From the NCBI GenBank assembly GCA_027658995.1, contig JAQDQK010000008.1:62001-126000 (forward strand): a DNA stretch of 64,000 bases. Reading direction: 5' to 3'. Source of the stretch: Propionibacteriaceae bacterium AM104-82. GTDB taxonomy: Bacteria > Actinomycetota > Actinomycetes > Propionibacteriales > Propionibacteriaceae. The notes beneath the pieces are model-generated. The model searched no databases, had not been told where the DNA came from, and saw nothing but the letters and a program-made list of their open reading frames with translations. A program made the position numbers and the translations under genes. Below, piece after piece: positions 10,848 through 18,801 of the stretch. Numbering within the stretch: position 1 is the first letter of the stretch; each line of letters starts with the position of its first letter.

Positions 10848-11228
10848 TCAGTTGATTCCGACCAGGTCGCAGACGAAGATCAGCGTCTCGCCGCCGGCGA
10901 TCGCGCCGGGCGCGCCGCGGTCGCCGTAGGCCAGGTGCGGCGGGATCGTCAGCTTGCGCCGTCCGCCGACCTTCATGCCCTGGATGCCCTGGTCCCAGCC
11001 CTGAATGACGCGGCCGCCACCGAGCGGGAAGGACAGCGGGGCGCCACGGTTCCAGGAGGAGTCGAACTCCTCGCCGGAGCTGAAGGCGACACCGACGTAG
11101 TGCACGTGGGCGACGTCCCCGGCCTTGGCCTCCTGGCCGTCGCCGACGACGATGTCGTCGATGACGAGATCAGCGGGCGCCTCGCCCTCGGGGAAATCAA
11201 CCTCGGGCTTCTCGTTCATATTGGTCAT
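10848..11228 (-). CDS. FKBP-type peptidyl-prolyl cis-trans isomerase
   Basis: A 126-residue single-domain FKBP that catalyses proline cis-trans isomerisation. Family positions are clear: VHYVGVAFSSGEEFDSSW, then FPLGGGRVIQGWDQGIQGMK, IPPHLAYGDRGAPGAIAGG and a terminal LIFVCDLVGI strand. There is no signal peptide, so it is cytoplasmic. The ATG at 11226-11228 is supported by TAAGGT 6 nt upstream, a leaderless promoter that includes the stop codon of the preceding glycosyltransferase gene. A strong terminator follows. Assignment to family is secure; its clients are unknown. Confidence 0.93.
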   Translation of the reverse strand: MTNMNEKPEVDFPEGEAPADLVIDDIVVGDGQEAKAGDVAHVHYVGVAFSSGEEFDSSWNRGAPLSFPLGGGRVIQGWDQGIQGMKVGGRRKLTIPPHLAYGDRGAPGAIAGGETLIFVCDLVGIN

Positions 11229-11234
11229 GGCACG

Positions 11235-11240
11235 ACCTTA
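11235..11240 (-). promoter_or_regulatory. -10 box TAAGGT of the FKBP gene, containing the upstream stop codon
   Basis: TAAGGT is followed by 6 nt (CGTGCC) and the ATG. Its TAA is the stop codon of the GT87-like gene, so one triplet ends a gene and begins the next promoter. Confidence 0.5.
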
Positions 11241-12527
11241 CCCGTCGACGCCCCGCGACGAGGGTCGTCGGGACGGCCACACCGCCGCCACCACGAGGGC
11301 GGCGAGCGCGAGGAAGGCCCACAGCGTCTGCGCGTTTCCGAGGATCTGCTGGGTGCCGTTCCACTCGACGACGCCCGAGTCGACGATGGGCTGCTCCCAG
11401 ATGATGCGTGAGTAGAAGACCCACAGCCCAAGCGCGGCGACCGCCGCGCCGATCCAGCCGACCACGGGGCCGCGGGGCCGCCAGAGGAAGGCGAGCATCA
11501 GGATCGCGGGCACGCACCACACCCAGTGGTGCGACCAACTCACGGGCGAGGCGAGCAGCGCGTACAGGGCCATGGTGACCATGGCGGCCGCGTCGAGGCC
11601 GACCTTGAAGAGGCGCCAGAGCAGCCACAGCAGGCCGAGCCCGATGACGGCGCACGAGGCGAACCAGACCAGGCTGGCCGTCCGGTCGTCGAGGATCAGC
11701 CTGCGGATCAGGCCGTTGATGGACTGGTTGGCGAGGTAGGCGAGGTTGCCGACCCGGTCGGCCGACAGCAGCGCGTCGGTCCAGTAGTTGACGGAGTCGC
11801 GCCAGGTGACGGCGAAGCCGATGGCGGTGTAGACCAGCGCGGAGACGATCCCGACGATCAGCGCGCGCCAGTCCTTGCGCATCAGGAAGTAGGCCAGGAA
11901 GACAGCGGGCGTGAGCTTGATCGCCATCGCGAGCCCGATCAGGCTGCCCTGCCACTTCCGGCCGCGGAGCGCCAGCAGGTCGACGACAACCAGGCACATC
12001 AGCACGTTGTTGATCTGGCCGAACCAGATGGTCTCGCGCATCGGCCCGATCCACATGAAGGCGCCGGTGAGTGCCACGCCGAACCATGCGGCCCGGGCAC
12101 CGCGCAGGCCGCTGACCTCGCGTCCGACGAGCCAGGTCGCCACGCCGAACGCGACGATCGACACGACGGTGAACAGCGCGGAGGCGACCTTGAGCGGCAT
12201 CATCGCGAGCGGGGCGAACAGGATCGCGGCGATGGGCGGGTACGTGAAGGGCAGGTTCGCACCGAGTTCGATGTCGGGGAGCCTGCCGTAGAGGTCGCCG
12301 CCCTGGAGCAGCACCTGCCCACCGAGGCGGTAGACGTCAAGGTCGGTGCGGTACACGTTGGCGCCGCGCTTGGCCATCCAGAACTCCTCGAGCCCCGGGA
12401 CGCCGTAGAGCAGCAGGAACGCGCCGACGCCGACGGCCGCCATCGCGACGGCGCGGAAGACCCAGTTGTCGAGGACCTTGCCCGCGATCTCCGCGGCCCG
12501 CGCCCTGGTGTCGGTCGAGTTCTGCAT
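11238..12527 (-). CDS. GT87-family polytopic glycosyltransferase (polyprenyl-phosphate mannosyltransferase-like)
   Basis: A 429-residue membrane protein with about ten helices. It fits the DUF2029/GT87 family that uses polyprenyl-phosphate-mannose to build lipoglycans. Family features are a long first loop with DVYRLGGQVLLQGGDLYG and LPFTYPPIAAILFAPL, then WFGQINNVLMCLVVVDLL, GLAMAIKLTPAVFLAYFLM and SHHWVW. The aspartate in TDLDVYR at the loop start is the expected catalytic-type acid. The frame runs further upstream, but residues before MQNSTD are arginine-rich and unlike the family, so the ATG at 12525-12527 is used. A weak -10-like GAGAAT lies 6 nt before it. The acceptor is not known. Confidence 0.85.
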   Translation of the reverse strand: MQNSTDTRARAAEIAGKVLDNWVFRAVAMAAVGVGAFLLLYGVPGLEEFWMAKRGANVYRTDLDVYRLGGQVLLQGGDLYGRLPDIELGANLPFTYPPIAAILFAPLAMMPLKVASALFTVVSIVAFGVATWLVGREVSGLRGARAAWFGVALTGAFMWIGPMRETIWFGQINNVLMCLVVVDLLALRGRKWQGSLIGLAMAIKLTPAVFLAYFLMRKDWRALIVGIVSALVYTAIGFAVTWRDSVNYWTDALLSADRVGNLAYLANQSINGLIRRLILDDRTASLVWFASCAVIGLGLLWLLWRLFKVGLDAAAMVTMALYALLASPVSWSHHWVWCVPAILMLAFLWRPRGPVVGWIGAAVAALGLWVFYSRIIWEQPIVDSGVVEWNGTQQILGNAQTLWAFLALAALVVAAVWPSRRPSSRGVDG

Positions 12528-12586
12528 GCGGCCATTCTCGCATCGCCGCCCCCTCCGGCAGACCCACCGGTGTCGAGGGTCTGGCG

Positions 12587-12666
12587 TTGAGCAGCATCCG
12601 CAACTCGTGGGCCTGGGCGCCACGTGCTAGCGATAACACCAGCAACGAACACCCGAAACTGCTCAA
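12587..12666. repeat. 80-bp element with terminal inverted repeats, copy A
   Basis: It begins TTGAGCAG and ends CTGCTCAA. The left arm TTGAGCAGCATCCGCAACTC and the right arm AACGAACACCCGAAACTG recur in copy B (54478-54557, opposite strand) at identical spacing, while the central 35 bp differ. GGGTCTGGCG flanks the left end here, and also flanks the left plus-strand end of copy B. The rest of the 292-bp gap before femX shows nothing else recognisable apart from the femX promoter. Confidence 0.65.
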
Positions 12667-12807
12667 CCGCCTCCCCCGTGCCACGCTCCCGCACGTCCCC
12701 GTCATCCGGACGCGGCGACGGCACGGCCCCGCTCACGGGCCCGACTCCCCCGCGCGCCACCGCCCTCGACCCGCCCCGCGGAATGACCCCGGATCGGGTC
12801 CGCCCGG

Positions 12808-12813
12808 TAGCCT
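12808..12813 (+). promoter_or_regulatory. -10 box TAGCCT, leaderless start of femX
   Basis: TAGCCT is followed by 6 nt and a GTG at 12820. A second in-frame GTG directly after the box (12814) would lie before the predicted transcription start. Confidence 0.5.
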
Positions 12814-12819
12814 GTGGGG

Positions 12820-13947
12820 GTGAGCATCACCTGTCGACCCATCTCAGCCGAGCAGCACCTCGCCTTCATCGAGGAGCGCGGATCGGCGTCGTTCCTGCAG
12901 ACCCCCGCCTGGTCGAAGGTCAAGGCGGAGTGGCGCGCCGAGTCGATCGGCTTCTTCGACGGCGACGCCCTGACGGGGGTCGGGCTGGTCCTGTACCGGC
13001 AGTTGCCCAAGCTCAAGCGCTACCTGGCCTACCTCCCGGAGGGCCCCGTCCTCGACTGGGCCCGCACCGACATCGACGAGCACCTGTCGGCCCTGATCGG
13101 CCACGCCAAGTCGCGCAAGGCGTTCGCCGTGCGGATCGGCCCGACCATCGTCCACCGCCGTTGGTCCCCCGTCACCATCAAGGCCGCCATCGCCGACGAG
13201 AACGTAACGCGCCTGTCGGAGGTCACGCCCGACGAGACGGTCAACGTCGCGACCCGGCTGCGCAACGAACTGCTGCACGAGGGCTGGGTGACCGACGAGA
13301 CGGGTCACGGCTTCGCGGCGGGCCAGCCGATGTTCAACTTCCAACTCCCACTGCGGCACGCCGACGGCACCCAGAAGACCGAGGACGAACTCCTCAAGGG
13401 CATGAACCAGTTGTGGCGCCGCAACATCAAGAAGGCGACCAAGGAGGGCGTCACCGTCCGCACCGGGTCGCGCGAGGAACTGGCCGACTTCCACCGCATC
13501 TACCTGGAGACGGCCGAGCGCGACGGGTTCACGGGCCGCTCGCTCGGCTACTTCGAGACGATGTGGGACGCGCTGAACGCCGAGAACCCCGAGCGGATGA
13601 AGCTGTACCTCTCCGAGCACGACGGCGACCTGGTCGCCGCGACCACGATGGTGCAGGTCGGCGAGCACGCCTGGTACTCCTACGGCGCCTCGACCAACGC
13701 CAAGCGCGAGGTGCGCGGCTCCAACGCCATCCAGTGGCAGATGATCCGCGACGCCAACGACGCGGGCTGCGCCGTCTACGACCTGCGCGGCATCACCGAG
13801 GGCGTCGGGGCCGACGACCCGGAGATCGGCCTGATCCAGTTCAAGGTCGGCACCGGCGGCGAGGCCGTCGCCTACCTCGGCGAGTGGGACTACGCGATCA
13901 ACAAGCCGCTCTACTTCGCCTTCGACCTCTACCTGAAGAAGCGCTGA
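12820..13947 (+). CDS. FemX/FemAB-family peptidoglycan bridge aminoacyltransferase
   Basis: A 375-residue cytoplasmic enzyme expected to transfer an amino acid (glycine in related actinobacteria) from aminoacyl-tRNA to the lipid II stem peptide. The two GNAT-like halves are visible: FLQTPAWSKVKAEW and LYRQLPKLKRYLAYLPEGPV near the N-terminus. Further on are NQLWRRNIKKATKEGVTV (near residue 200), then AWYSYGAS, NAIQWQMI and YDLRGIT, with GLIQFKVGTGG close to the end. These are the standard FemABX landmarks. The GTG at 12820 fits a leaderless promoter. A racemase-like gene follows 3 nt downstream, so the two are co-expressed and probably both act in wall precursor synthesis. Confidence 0.9.
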   Translation: MSITCRPISAEQHLAFIEERGSASFLQTPAWSKVKAEWRAESIGFFDGDALTGVGLVLYRQLPKLKRYLAYLPEGPVLDWARTDIDEHLSALIGHAKSRKAFAVRIGPTIVHRRWSPVTIKAAIADENVTRLSEVTPDETVNVATRLRNELLHEGWVTDETGHGFAAGQPMFNFQLPLRHADGTQKTEDELLKGMNQLWRRNIKKATKEGVTVRTGSREELADFHRIYLETAERDGFTGRSLGYFETMWDALNAENPERMKLYLSEHDGDLVAATTMVQVGEHAWYSYGASTNAKREVRGSNAIQWQMIRDANDAGCAVYDLRGITEGVGADDPEIGLIQFKVGTGGEAVAYLGEWDYAINKPLYFAFDLYLKKR

Positions 13948-13950
13948 CCC

Positions 13951-14976
13951 ATGCCGCTGACGCTCACCATCGACGACGCGCGCTGGGAGAAGCACCAACG
14001 CGACCTGCTCGCCCAGGTGCCCGGCCTCGTGCCGGTAGCCAAGGGCAACGGCTACGGCTTCGGCCTGGAACTGCTGGCCGACCAGGCGGGGCGGCTCGGC
14101 CTCACCACGATCGCCGTCGGGATCGCCCAGGAGGTCGACGCGGTCCGGGCGGGCGGCTGGGACGGCGACATCGTCGTGCTGAACCCGTGGCGCCCGTTCG
14201 ACGCGGTCGCAACGGCTCAACTCGGAGACCCGTCGGTGATCGTCACGGTCTCGCGGTCCGAGGATCTGACGGCGCTCGCGCGCGACCACGCGGGAACCCG
14301 AGTGCTCGTCGAGATCGAGACGTCGATGCACCGGCACGGCCTGCAGCCAAGTGAGGCCAACCCCGCGGACCTGGATGCGCTGCGCTTCGAGGGCTGGACG
14401 ATCCACCTGCCCGCCAACGGCTCACTCTCCGACGCCCGCGCCCTTGCCACCGCGGGGCTGGCCGTCAGGACCGGCGCGATCTGGGTGTCGCACCTGAGCG
14501 TTTCGGACTACCGGGCCCTGCACGACGAACTCGACGTCGAGACGCACATGCGGGTCGGCACCCGGCTGTGGCTCGGCGACAAGGGCGCCTACCGCACCAC
14601 CGCGACCGTCCTCGATGTGCACCCCATCAAGAAGGGCAGGCCGCTCGGCTACCACCAGCACGGCGCCCCGAAGGACGGGTTCATCCTGATCATCTCTGGC
14701 GGCACCGCGCACGGCGTCGCCCTCGCCGCCCCGGTTCCGCAGCGGACGCTCCGCCAGCGCGGCGTGACGGTCGCGCAGGGCATCCTCGACGCGACGGGGC
14801 GCACGCTGTCGCCCTACGAGGTGGGCGGAAAGAAGCGCTCGTTCGCCGAGCCGCCGCACATGCACTCGTCGATGATCTTCGTGCCCGGCCCCGATCCGCT
14901 GGCGCGGGTCGGCGACGAGGTCCCGGTGACGACGCGGATGACGACGGTGCTGACCGACGAGATCCGCAGGGCCTGA
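13951..14976 (+). CDS. Alanine racemase-family PLP enzyme, partner of femX
   Basis: A 341-residue fold-type III PLP protein. PVAKGNGYGFGLELLA near residue 28 matches the family lysine motif (VvKANAYGHG), with the lysine expected to bind PLP. HMRVGTRLWLGDKGAY near residue 195 corresponds to the phosphate-binding and catalytic region, and PHMHSSMIFV near the end to the second active-site tyrosine/methionine region. It is shorter and more diverged than housekeeping Alr, so the substrate may be an amino acid other than alanine. It begins 3 nt after femX with no own promoter, which suggests a role in peptidoglycan cross-bridge or stem peptide chemistry (inference). Confidence 0.8.
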   Translation: MPLTLTIDDARWEKHQRDLLAQVPGLVPVAKGNGYGFGLELLADQAGRLGLTTIAVGIAQEVDAVRAGGWDGDIVVLNPWRPFDAVATAQLGDPSVIVTVSRSEDLTALARDHAGTRVLVEIETSMHRHGLQPSEANPADLDALRFEGWTIHLPANGSLSDARALATAGLAVRTGAIWVSHLSVSDYRALHDELDVETHMRVGTRLWLGDKGAYRTTATVLDVHPIKKGRPLGYHQHGAPKDGFILIISGGTAHGVALAAPVPQRTLRQRGVTVAQGILDATGRTLSPYEVGGKKRSFAEPPHMHSSMIFVPGPDPLARVGDEVPVTTRMTTVLTDEIRRA

Positions 14977-14989
14977 CGCCTCTGCTGGT

Positions 14990-15363
14990 CGAGCCGCGTT
15001 AAGCCGCTGGTTGAGCCGCGCAAAGACGCGAAGCGGCGCAGCGCGCGTCGAAACCAACCCGCACACGACCGCAGACTTGCACCGATGCCCCGACCCGCTC
15101 AGGGAGAAGACGAGTCCCCGCGCGACCTCACGAGGGTTTCGACCGATGAAGACCGCTCCGCGCCCTTCATGGCTCAACCAGCAGAACCGCACGGGTCTCG
15201 ACCGATGAAGACCGCTCCGCGCCCTTCATGGCTCAACCAGCAGAACCGCACGGGTTTCGACCGATGAAGACCGCTCCGCGCCCTTCATGGCTCAACCAGC
15301 GACATCCGCCGGTTGAGCCGCGCAAAGACGCGAAGCGGCGCAGCGCGCGTCGAAACCAACCGG
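14990..15363. repeat. Array of hairpin repeats including a three-copy 59-bp tandem repeat
   Basis: Two units of the GGTTGAGCCGCGCAAAGACG class (15007-15056 and 15310-15360) flank three head-to-tail copies of the ATGAAG/CTTCAT class in reverse orientation. The tandem copies have period 59 bp (15135, 15194 and 15253) and differ by one T/C change. There are no genes in the array. Confidence 0.8.
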
Positions 15364-15366
15364 CGC

Positions 15367-15909
15367 CTACTCGCCGACGAGGCCGTCGATGCTTTCGCGG
15401 ATCAGGTCGGCGTGGCCGGCGTGGCGCGCATACTCCTCGATCATGTGGGTCAGCACCCAACGCAGGCTGACCCTGCGACCCTCGGGTCCGTGCGCCGCCT
15501 CCATCGCCCCCGGCTGGTACTCCAGCAGGCCGTCGATCAGCTTCGTCGAATGCTCGATCGAGCGCTTCCACAGCGCGCGCAATTCGTCGCCGGTGCGCTC
15601 GGAGGCGCTGGTCCAGTCGTAGTCCCGGTCGGCCTCCCAGTCGGCGCTGAGGAACGGCTCGATCGGGTCCTTGCGGCCGATCGTGTAGTTGAACCAGAAG
15701 TCCTCCGCGAAGGCGAGATGGCTGAGCAGCCCGCCCAGCGTCATGGTCGACGGCGGCAGGCTCACGCTCAGTTGCTCATCGGTGAGGCCGTCGGTCTTCC
15801 AGGCGATGGTGGCTCGAAGGAAATTCAGGAAGCCGAGCAGCGTATCCGCCTCGTCGGCGATCGCCGGCGATTCGGGGCGGCCCTGCTCATCCACGGTGAT
15901 GTCGGTCAT
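15367..15909 (-). CDS. DinB/DUF664-family protein
   Basis: A 180-residue four-helix-bundle protein of the DinB superfamily. Visible landmarks are LLGFLNFLRATIAWKTDGL, then LGGLLSHLAFAEDFWFNY with the metal-type histidine in SHLA, and RVSLRWVLTHMIEEYARHAGHADLIRE with two further histidines. In this superfamily such a triad can bind a divalent metal and use bacillithiol or mycothiol. The substrate is not predictable. TAGCGT lies 6 nt before the ATG, so translation is leaderless. A paralogue lies 0.5 kb away at 16400-16900, separated by one small unknown gene. Confidence 0.88.
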   Translation of the reverse strand: MTDITVDEQGRPESPAIADEADTLLGFLNFLRATIAWKTDGLTDEQLSVSLPPSTMTLGGLLSHLAFAEDFWFNYTIGRKDPIEPFLSADWEADRDYDWTSASERTGDELRALWKRSIEHSTKLIDGLLEYQPGAMEAAHGPEGRRVSLRWVLTHMIEEYARHAGHADLIRESIDGLVGE

Positions 15910-15915
15910 GACTCA

Positions 15916-15921
15916 ACGCTA
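15916..15921 (-). promoter_or_regulatory. -10 box TAGCGT, leaderless start of DinB-like gene
   Basis: TAGCGT is followed by 6 nt (TGAGTC) and the ATG at 15907-15909. Confidence 0.5.
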
Positions 15922-15935
15922 GCCTTCAGCGCGGC

Positions 15936-16334
15936 TCAGGGCGCGTACCCGCCCCAGGTGACACTTCCGTGCACAAACACGACGCGGCCCTGCCCCGCCT
16001 TCCACAGCGAGAGCCAACCTCCGTCCCGTCGCCCGAACGTGGGCGTCGCGCCCCGGACAAGCGCCGGGTCGGGCCAGTCGAGTTCACCGCAGTCCGTCGG
16101 CCCGCAGCCGCAGCCGCCCCACACGACCAGCGCCCCGGACTCGACCTCGCGACGCGCGGTGTCTGCGTCGATCTCGTCGAAGGCCAGTTCCATCCGGACG
16201 CCGTCCGGGGTGCTCAGTTCGTCGACCTCGTTGCGCTGCCCCGGCACCAGCGGCACGACGGCCTCGACGCGTGGGTGCCGCTTGGCGTCCGCCACGATGT
16301 CCGCCATCGAGGTGCGCTGCTTCCTGCCCATCAT
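15936..16334 (-). CDS. Small protein of unknown function, Gly/Cys motif
   Basis: A 132-residue protein that I do not recognise. It has an N-terminal basic segment (MMGRKQRTSMADIV), a central acidic region and the motif VVWGGCGCGPTDCGELDW with three closely spaced cysteines that could bind a metal. The C-terminal half is aromatic (GGWLSLWKAGQGRVVFVHGS). The start is fixed by TAGCCT 7 nt before the first of two ATG codons. It is divergent from the second DinB gene, with only 65 nt between start codons, so both promoters lie in that gap. There is no signal peptide or membrane segment. Confidence 0.7.
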   Translation of the reverse strand: MMGRKQRTSMADIVADAKRHPRVEAVVPLVPGQRNEVDELSTPDGVRMELAFDEIDADTARREVESGALVVWGGCGCGPTDCGELDWPDPALVRGATPTFGRRDGGWLSLWKAGQGRVVFVHGSVTWGGYAP

Positions 16335-16341
16335 GGGGCAA

Positions 16342-16347
16342 AGGCTA
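16342..16347 (-). promoter_or_regulatory. -10 box TAGCCT, leaderless start of the small unknown gene
   Basis: TAGCCT is followed by 7 nt (TTGCCCC) and ATG at 16332-16334. Confidence 0.45.
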
Positions 16348-16387
16348 TCGTCAGCCCGGCATTGCGAGGGTGAGCCTACCCAGCGGT

Positions 16388-16393
16388 TACCGT
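16388..16393 (+). promoter_or_regulatory. -10 box TACCGT, leaderless start of second DinB-like gene
   Basis: TACCGT is followed by 6 nt (GTCGCG) and ATG at 16400. It faces the promoter at 16342-16347. Confidence 0.5.
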
Positions 16394-16399
16394 GTCGCG

Positions 16400-16900
16400 A
16401 TGGACCCATCAGCAGAGGACCGGCGGCTCACCGGCAGCGAACTACAGGTGCTGCTCGGCAGCCTGGCCCATCTGCGTGACGAGGTGGAGCGGCTGACGGC
16501 CGACCTCAGCGACGCCCAACTCCTCACCGGGACACCGACGACGGACATCACGCTCGCCAGCCTGCTGAGCCATCTCGCCTTCGTCGAGGACCACTGGTTC
16601 GGCCGCCGCGACACCCGCAAGCCCTACCAGGCGCCGCGCTGGGATCCCGACGGCGACCACGGCTGGACGCTCCCTGCCGACGAGTCCCCCTCGGAGGCGA
16701 GGAAGCGCTGGCGGACTGCCACCCGCGTCAGCGACTGGATCATCGACGGACAGGTGGAGCACCGCCCGGGAGCGCTCGGACAGCCCCTCGGACTGGCCGG
16801 AGGACGCGTCAGCCTACGGTGGGCGCTGCTGCACCTGATCGTCGAGTACGCGCGCCACCTCGGACACGCACAACTGATCCGCGCGACCCTCGGCGACTGA
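16400..16900 (+). CDS. DinB/DUF664-family protein
   Basis: A 166-residue paralogue of the protein at 15367-15909. It shares LLSHLAFVEDHWF, then ARKRWRTATRVSDWIIDGQVE and RVSLRWALLHLIVEYARHLGHAQLIR, so the three conserved histidines are kept. The frame is open further upstream, but the ATG at 16400 has a perfectly placed leaderless -10 box and starts just before the family domain. As with its paralogue, a thiol-dependent metalloenzyme role is suggested by family only. Confidence 0.88.
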   Translation: MDPSAEDRRLTGSELQVLLGSLAHLRDEVERLTADLSDAQLLTGTPTTDITLASLLSHLAFVEDHWFGRRDTRKPYQAPRWDPDGDHGWTLPADESPSEARKRWRTATRVSDWIIDGQVEHRPGALGQPLGLAGGRVSLRWALLHLIVEYARHLGHAQLIRATLGD

Positions 16901-16921
16901 TTCGGGTGAGCCGGGCGGGCC

Positions 16922-18301
16922 TCAGGCGGGCGCGGGTGAGGTGGCGAGCGGTTCGCCGGTGGGCGGCAGCACCTCCGCAGTGTTGAGGGCTCCACCGATC
17001 GGGTCGGGGACGTCGGGCGAACGCATCGCGTCACGCAGCGGGTCGAGGCAGTCGCGAAGCGAGGCGGTCACGATCCAGAGATGGACCCCGGAGCGGGCCA
17101 GGATCGCGAGCCAGTACAGCAGGTACGGCCCCGACTGGTTGGTGGTGAGCGCGCCGCCGAGCCACCCCCAGATCGCCAGGTAGTAGCCGACCTCTGTCAC
17201 CGTCAGGGCGATCACCTCGCGGCGATAGGGGCGGCTGAGGATCAGCGCGACGAGCAGCCACAGTCCGGTCTGTGGCGGGTAGGCCGGGCCGAGCAGGGCC
17301 GTCGCGAACACGATGACCGCGATCAGCGAGCCGACCCGTGGCCTGCGCCCACTCACGTACAGGTGGGCGATCAGGACGCCGAGGAAGACCATCAGCAGCA
17401 TGAAGCCGAGCGACCCCGCGTCGCGCACGTTGACGCCGATCAGCGACAGGAAGTACCACAGCGACCCGTAGCCGGTCGGCTTGTTGATCTCCTCGTGGTA
17501 GAAGCCGTAGACGCGATCGAAGTTGTCGATCAGCAACGGCAGGTGCACCAGGGCGAAGGTGACCACGGCCGGCACGGCGAACTTCAGCGCCGCGCGCCAC
17601 CCGCCACGCAGCCCGGAGGCAAGGACGACGGCCAGCGCGATGGCGATCGGCATGGTGCCTGCGCAGGCGGCGATGCCGATCAGGATGCCTCCCTCGATCG
17701 TGCGGCGCTGTGCGAACTGCAGCAGGCCGAGCAGCGACAGCGCGATCGGAAGGAACTCCCAGGAGATCAGCCCCGACGCGAACACCACGGGCGAGGCGGC
17801 GAGCAGCATCGCATCCCAGGACGGGCGGCCGTCGGGCCGCCTGCCGAGGTAGGCAAGCGCGAGGCAGGAGACGAGGAAGCAGAGGAACAGCCCGACGGTG
17901 GTCAGGGCGAAGAACACGAGGCTGGAGTCGATCTGGGTCTGGAGGTCGACGCCGGGTGCGACCTCCGCCCCGAACAGGCCGGACGCGAGTTGCCTGGTCA
18001 GCAGGATCGCGACGGCGACCAGCGGCGGGAAGGCCATGTAGTCGGCCCCGAGCGGGGAGACGCCCTCGCCGAAGCCCTGACTCAGGTAGGTCGTCTGGAT
18101 ATCGGAGTAACAGATCCGGATGTAGGCGTTGATGGGGTTGTCGTCCGCGCTCTGGAGGCACGGGACGTGACGCAGTAACAGCAGCGTGAAGATGGCGGCC
18201 GCGGCGAACGCGATGGCAGGGGCGGGGCCGAACCAGAATCCGCGCCTGCGGGCATGCCTGCCCATGGGCCCGCCGAGGCGCGGGTGCAACGCGTTGTCCA
18301 C
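16922..18301 (-). CDS. Polytopic membrane protein, Rv0051-like
   Basis: A 459-residue integral membrane protein with about ten to twelve helices. It has a large first extracytoplasmic loop containing three cysteines (HVPCLQSADD, RICYSDIQ) and a proline-rich C-terminal tail. The overall shape resembles GT-C glycosyltransferases, with acidic residues (GADYMAFPP, SWEFLPIAL) in loops, but no catalytic motif is certain. It lies downstream of ponA on the same strand, the same order as ponA1-Rv0051 in mycobacteria (known synteny), so an envelope role is likely. The GTG start is supported by TAAGGT 6 nt upstream. About 500 bp of repeats separate it from ponA, so it has its own promoter. Confidence 0.8.
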   Translation of the reverse strand: MDNALHPRLGGPMGRHARRRGFWFGPAPAIAFAAAAIFTLLLLRHVPCLQSADDNPINAYIRICYSDIQTTYLSQGFGEGVSPLGADYMAFPPLVAVAILLTRQLASGLFGAEVAPGVDLQTQIDSSLVFFALTTVGLFLCFLVSCLALAYLGRRPDGRPSWDAMLLAASPVVFASGLISWEFLPIALSLLGLLQFAQRRTIEGGILIGIAACAGTMPIAIALAVVLASGLRGGWRAALKFAVPAVVTFALVHLPLLIDNFDRVYGFYHEEINKPTGYGSLWYFLSLIGVNVRDAGSLGFMLLMVFLGVLIAHLYVSGRRPRVGSLIAVIVFATALLGPAYPPQTGLWLLVALILSRPYRREVIALTVTEVGYYLAIWGWLGGALTTNQSGPYLLYWLAILARSGVHLWIVTASLRDCLDPLRDAMRSPDVPDPIGGALNTAEVLPPTGEPLATSPAPA

Positions 18302-18307
18302 GCCCTC

Positions 18308-18313
18308 ACCTTA
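18308..18313 (-). promoter_or_regulatory. -10 box TAAGGT, leaderless start of the Rv0051-like gene
   Basis: TAAGGT is followed by 6 nt (GAGGGC) and the GTG at 18299-18301. Confidence 0.5.
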
Positions 18314-18419
18314 GCCGCGGGGCTGTGGCACTGAGTGGCAGCGGGGGTCGGCGATCCTGGCGCCGGACACGCTCGGGGAACCGGTGCGGTGCGAGGTCGC
18401 CCGGGCCTCGGTCTGGGGG

Positions 18420-18782
18420 TTTCGGACCCTTCGACACGGGCGCAGGCGCCCTGCTCAGGGAACGGACACCGGCGACCCTCAAGGGATCCGCTCCCGGCCA
18501 TCAACCCGAACCTCGCCCCCGTTCGTCGAGCCGTCGAGACGTCCGATACCCCGCGAGCCCGACGCTCGGCCCGTTCGCCGAGCCTGTCGAGGCGTCCGAT
18601 CCCCACCGCGAGCCCGACGCTCGGCACGTCGTCGAGCCTGTCGAGACGTCTGAAACCGGCACGAGTCCGGCTTCAGATCCGTTCGCCGCGCTTGTCGAGG
18701 CGTCCGATCGTGTCGGCTAGGACGGTCCGACAGCCAACGGACCCTTCGACACGGGCGCAGGCGCCCTGCTCAGGGAACGGAC
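18420..18782. repeat. Array of CTTCGACACGGGCGC and GAGCCTGTCGAG repeats
   Basis: Two copies of a unit starting ACCCTTCGACACGGGCGC and containing GGCGCCCTGCTCAGGGA occur at about 18427-18467 and 18741-18781. Between them lie several copies of a shorter unit with GAGCCTGTCGAGGCGTC. Another copy of the long unit lies at 41288-41330. No gene is evident in this roughly 500-bp gap. Confidence 0.7.
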
Positions 18783-18801
18783 GCTGACCCGCCCTTCGCC
18801 G

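Noticed and set aside
12587..12666. Integron attC site suggested by GTTGAGC and GCTCAAC ends
   Set aside because: The core sites are in the reverse order for attC and no integrase or cassette genes are present.
12587..12666. Conserved peptide encoded by the 80-bp element (SIRNS...NEH..LLN)
   Set aside because: Similarity of translated ends follows from DNA identity. The central 35 bp do not conserve a peptide and no start or ribosome site fits both copies.
15135..15303. CRISPR array
   Set aside because: Three copies only, with the whole 59-bp period repeated and no variable spacers. No cas genes.
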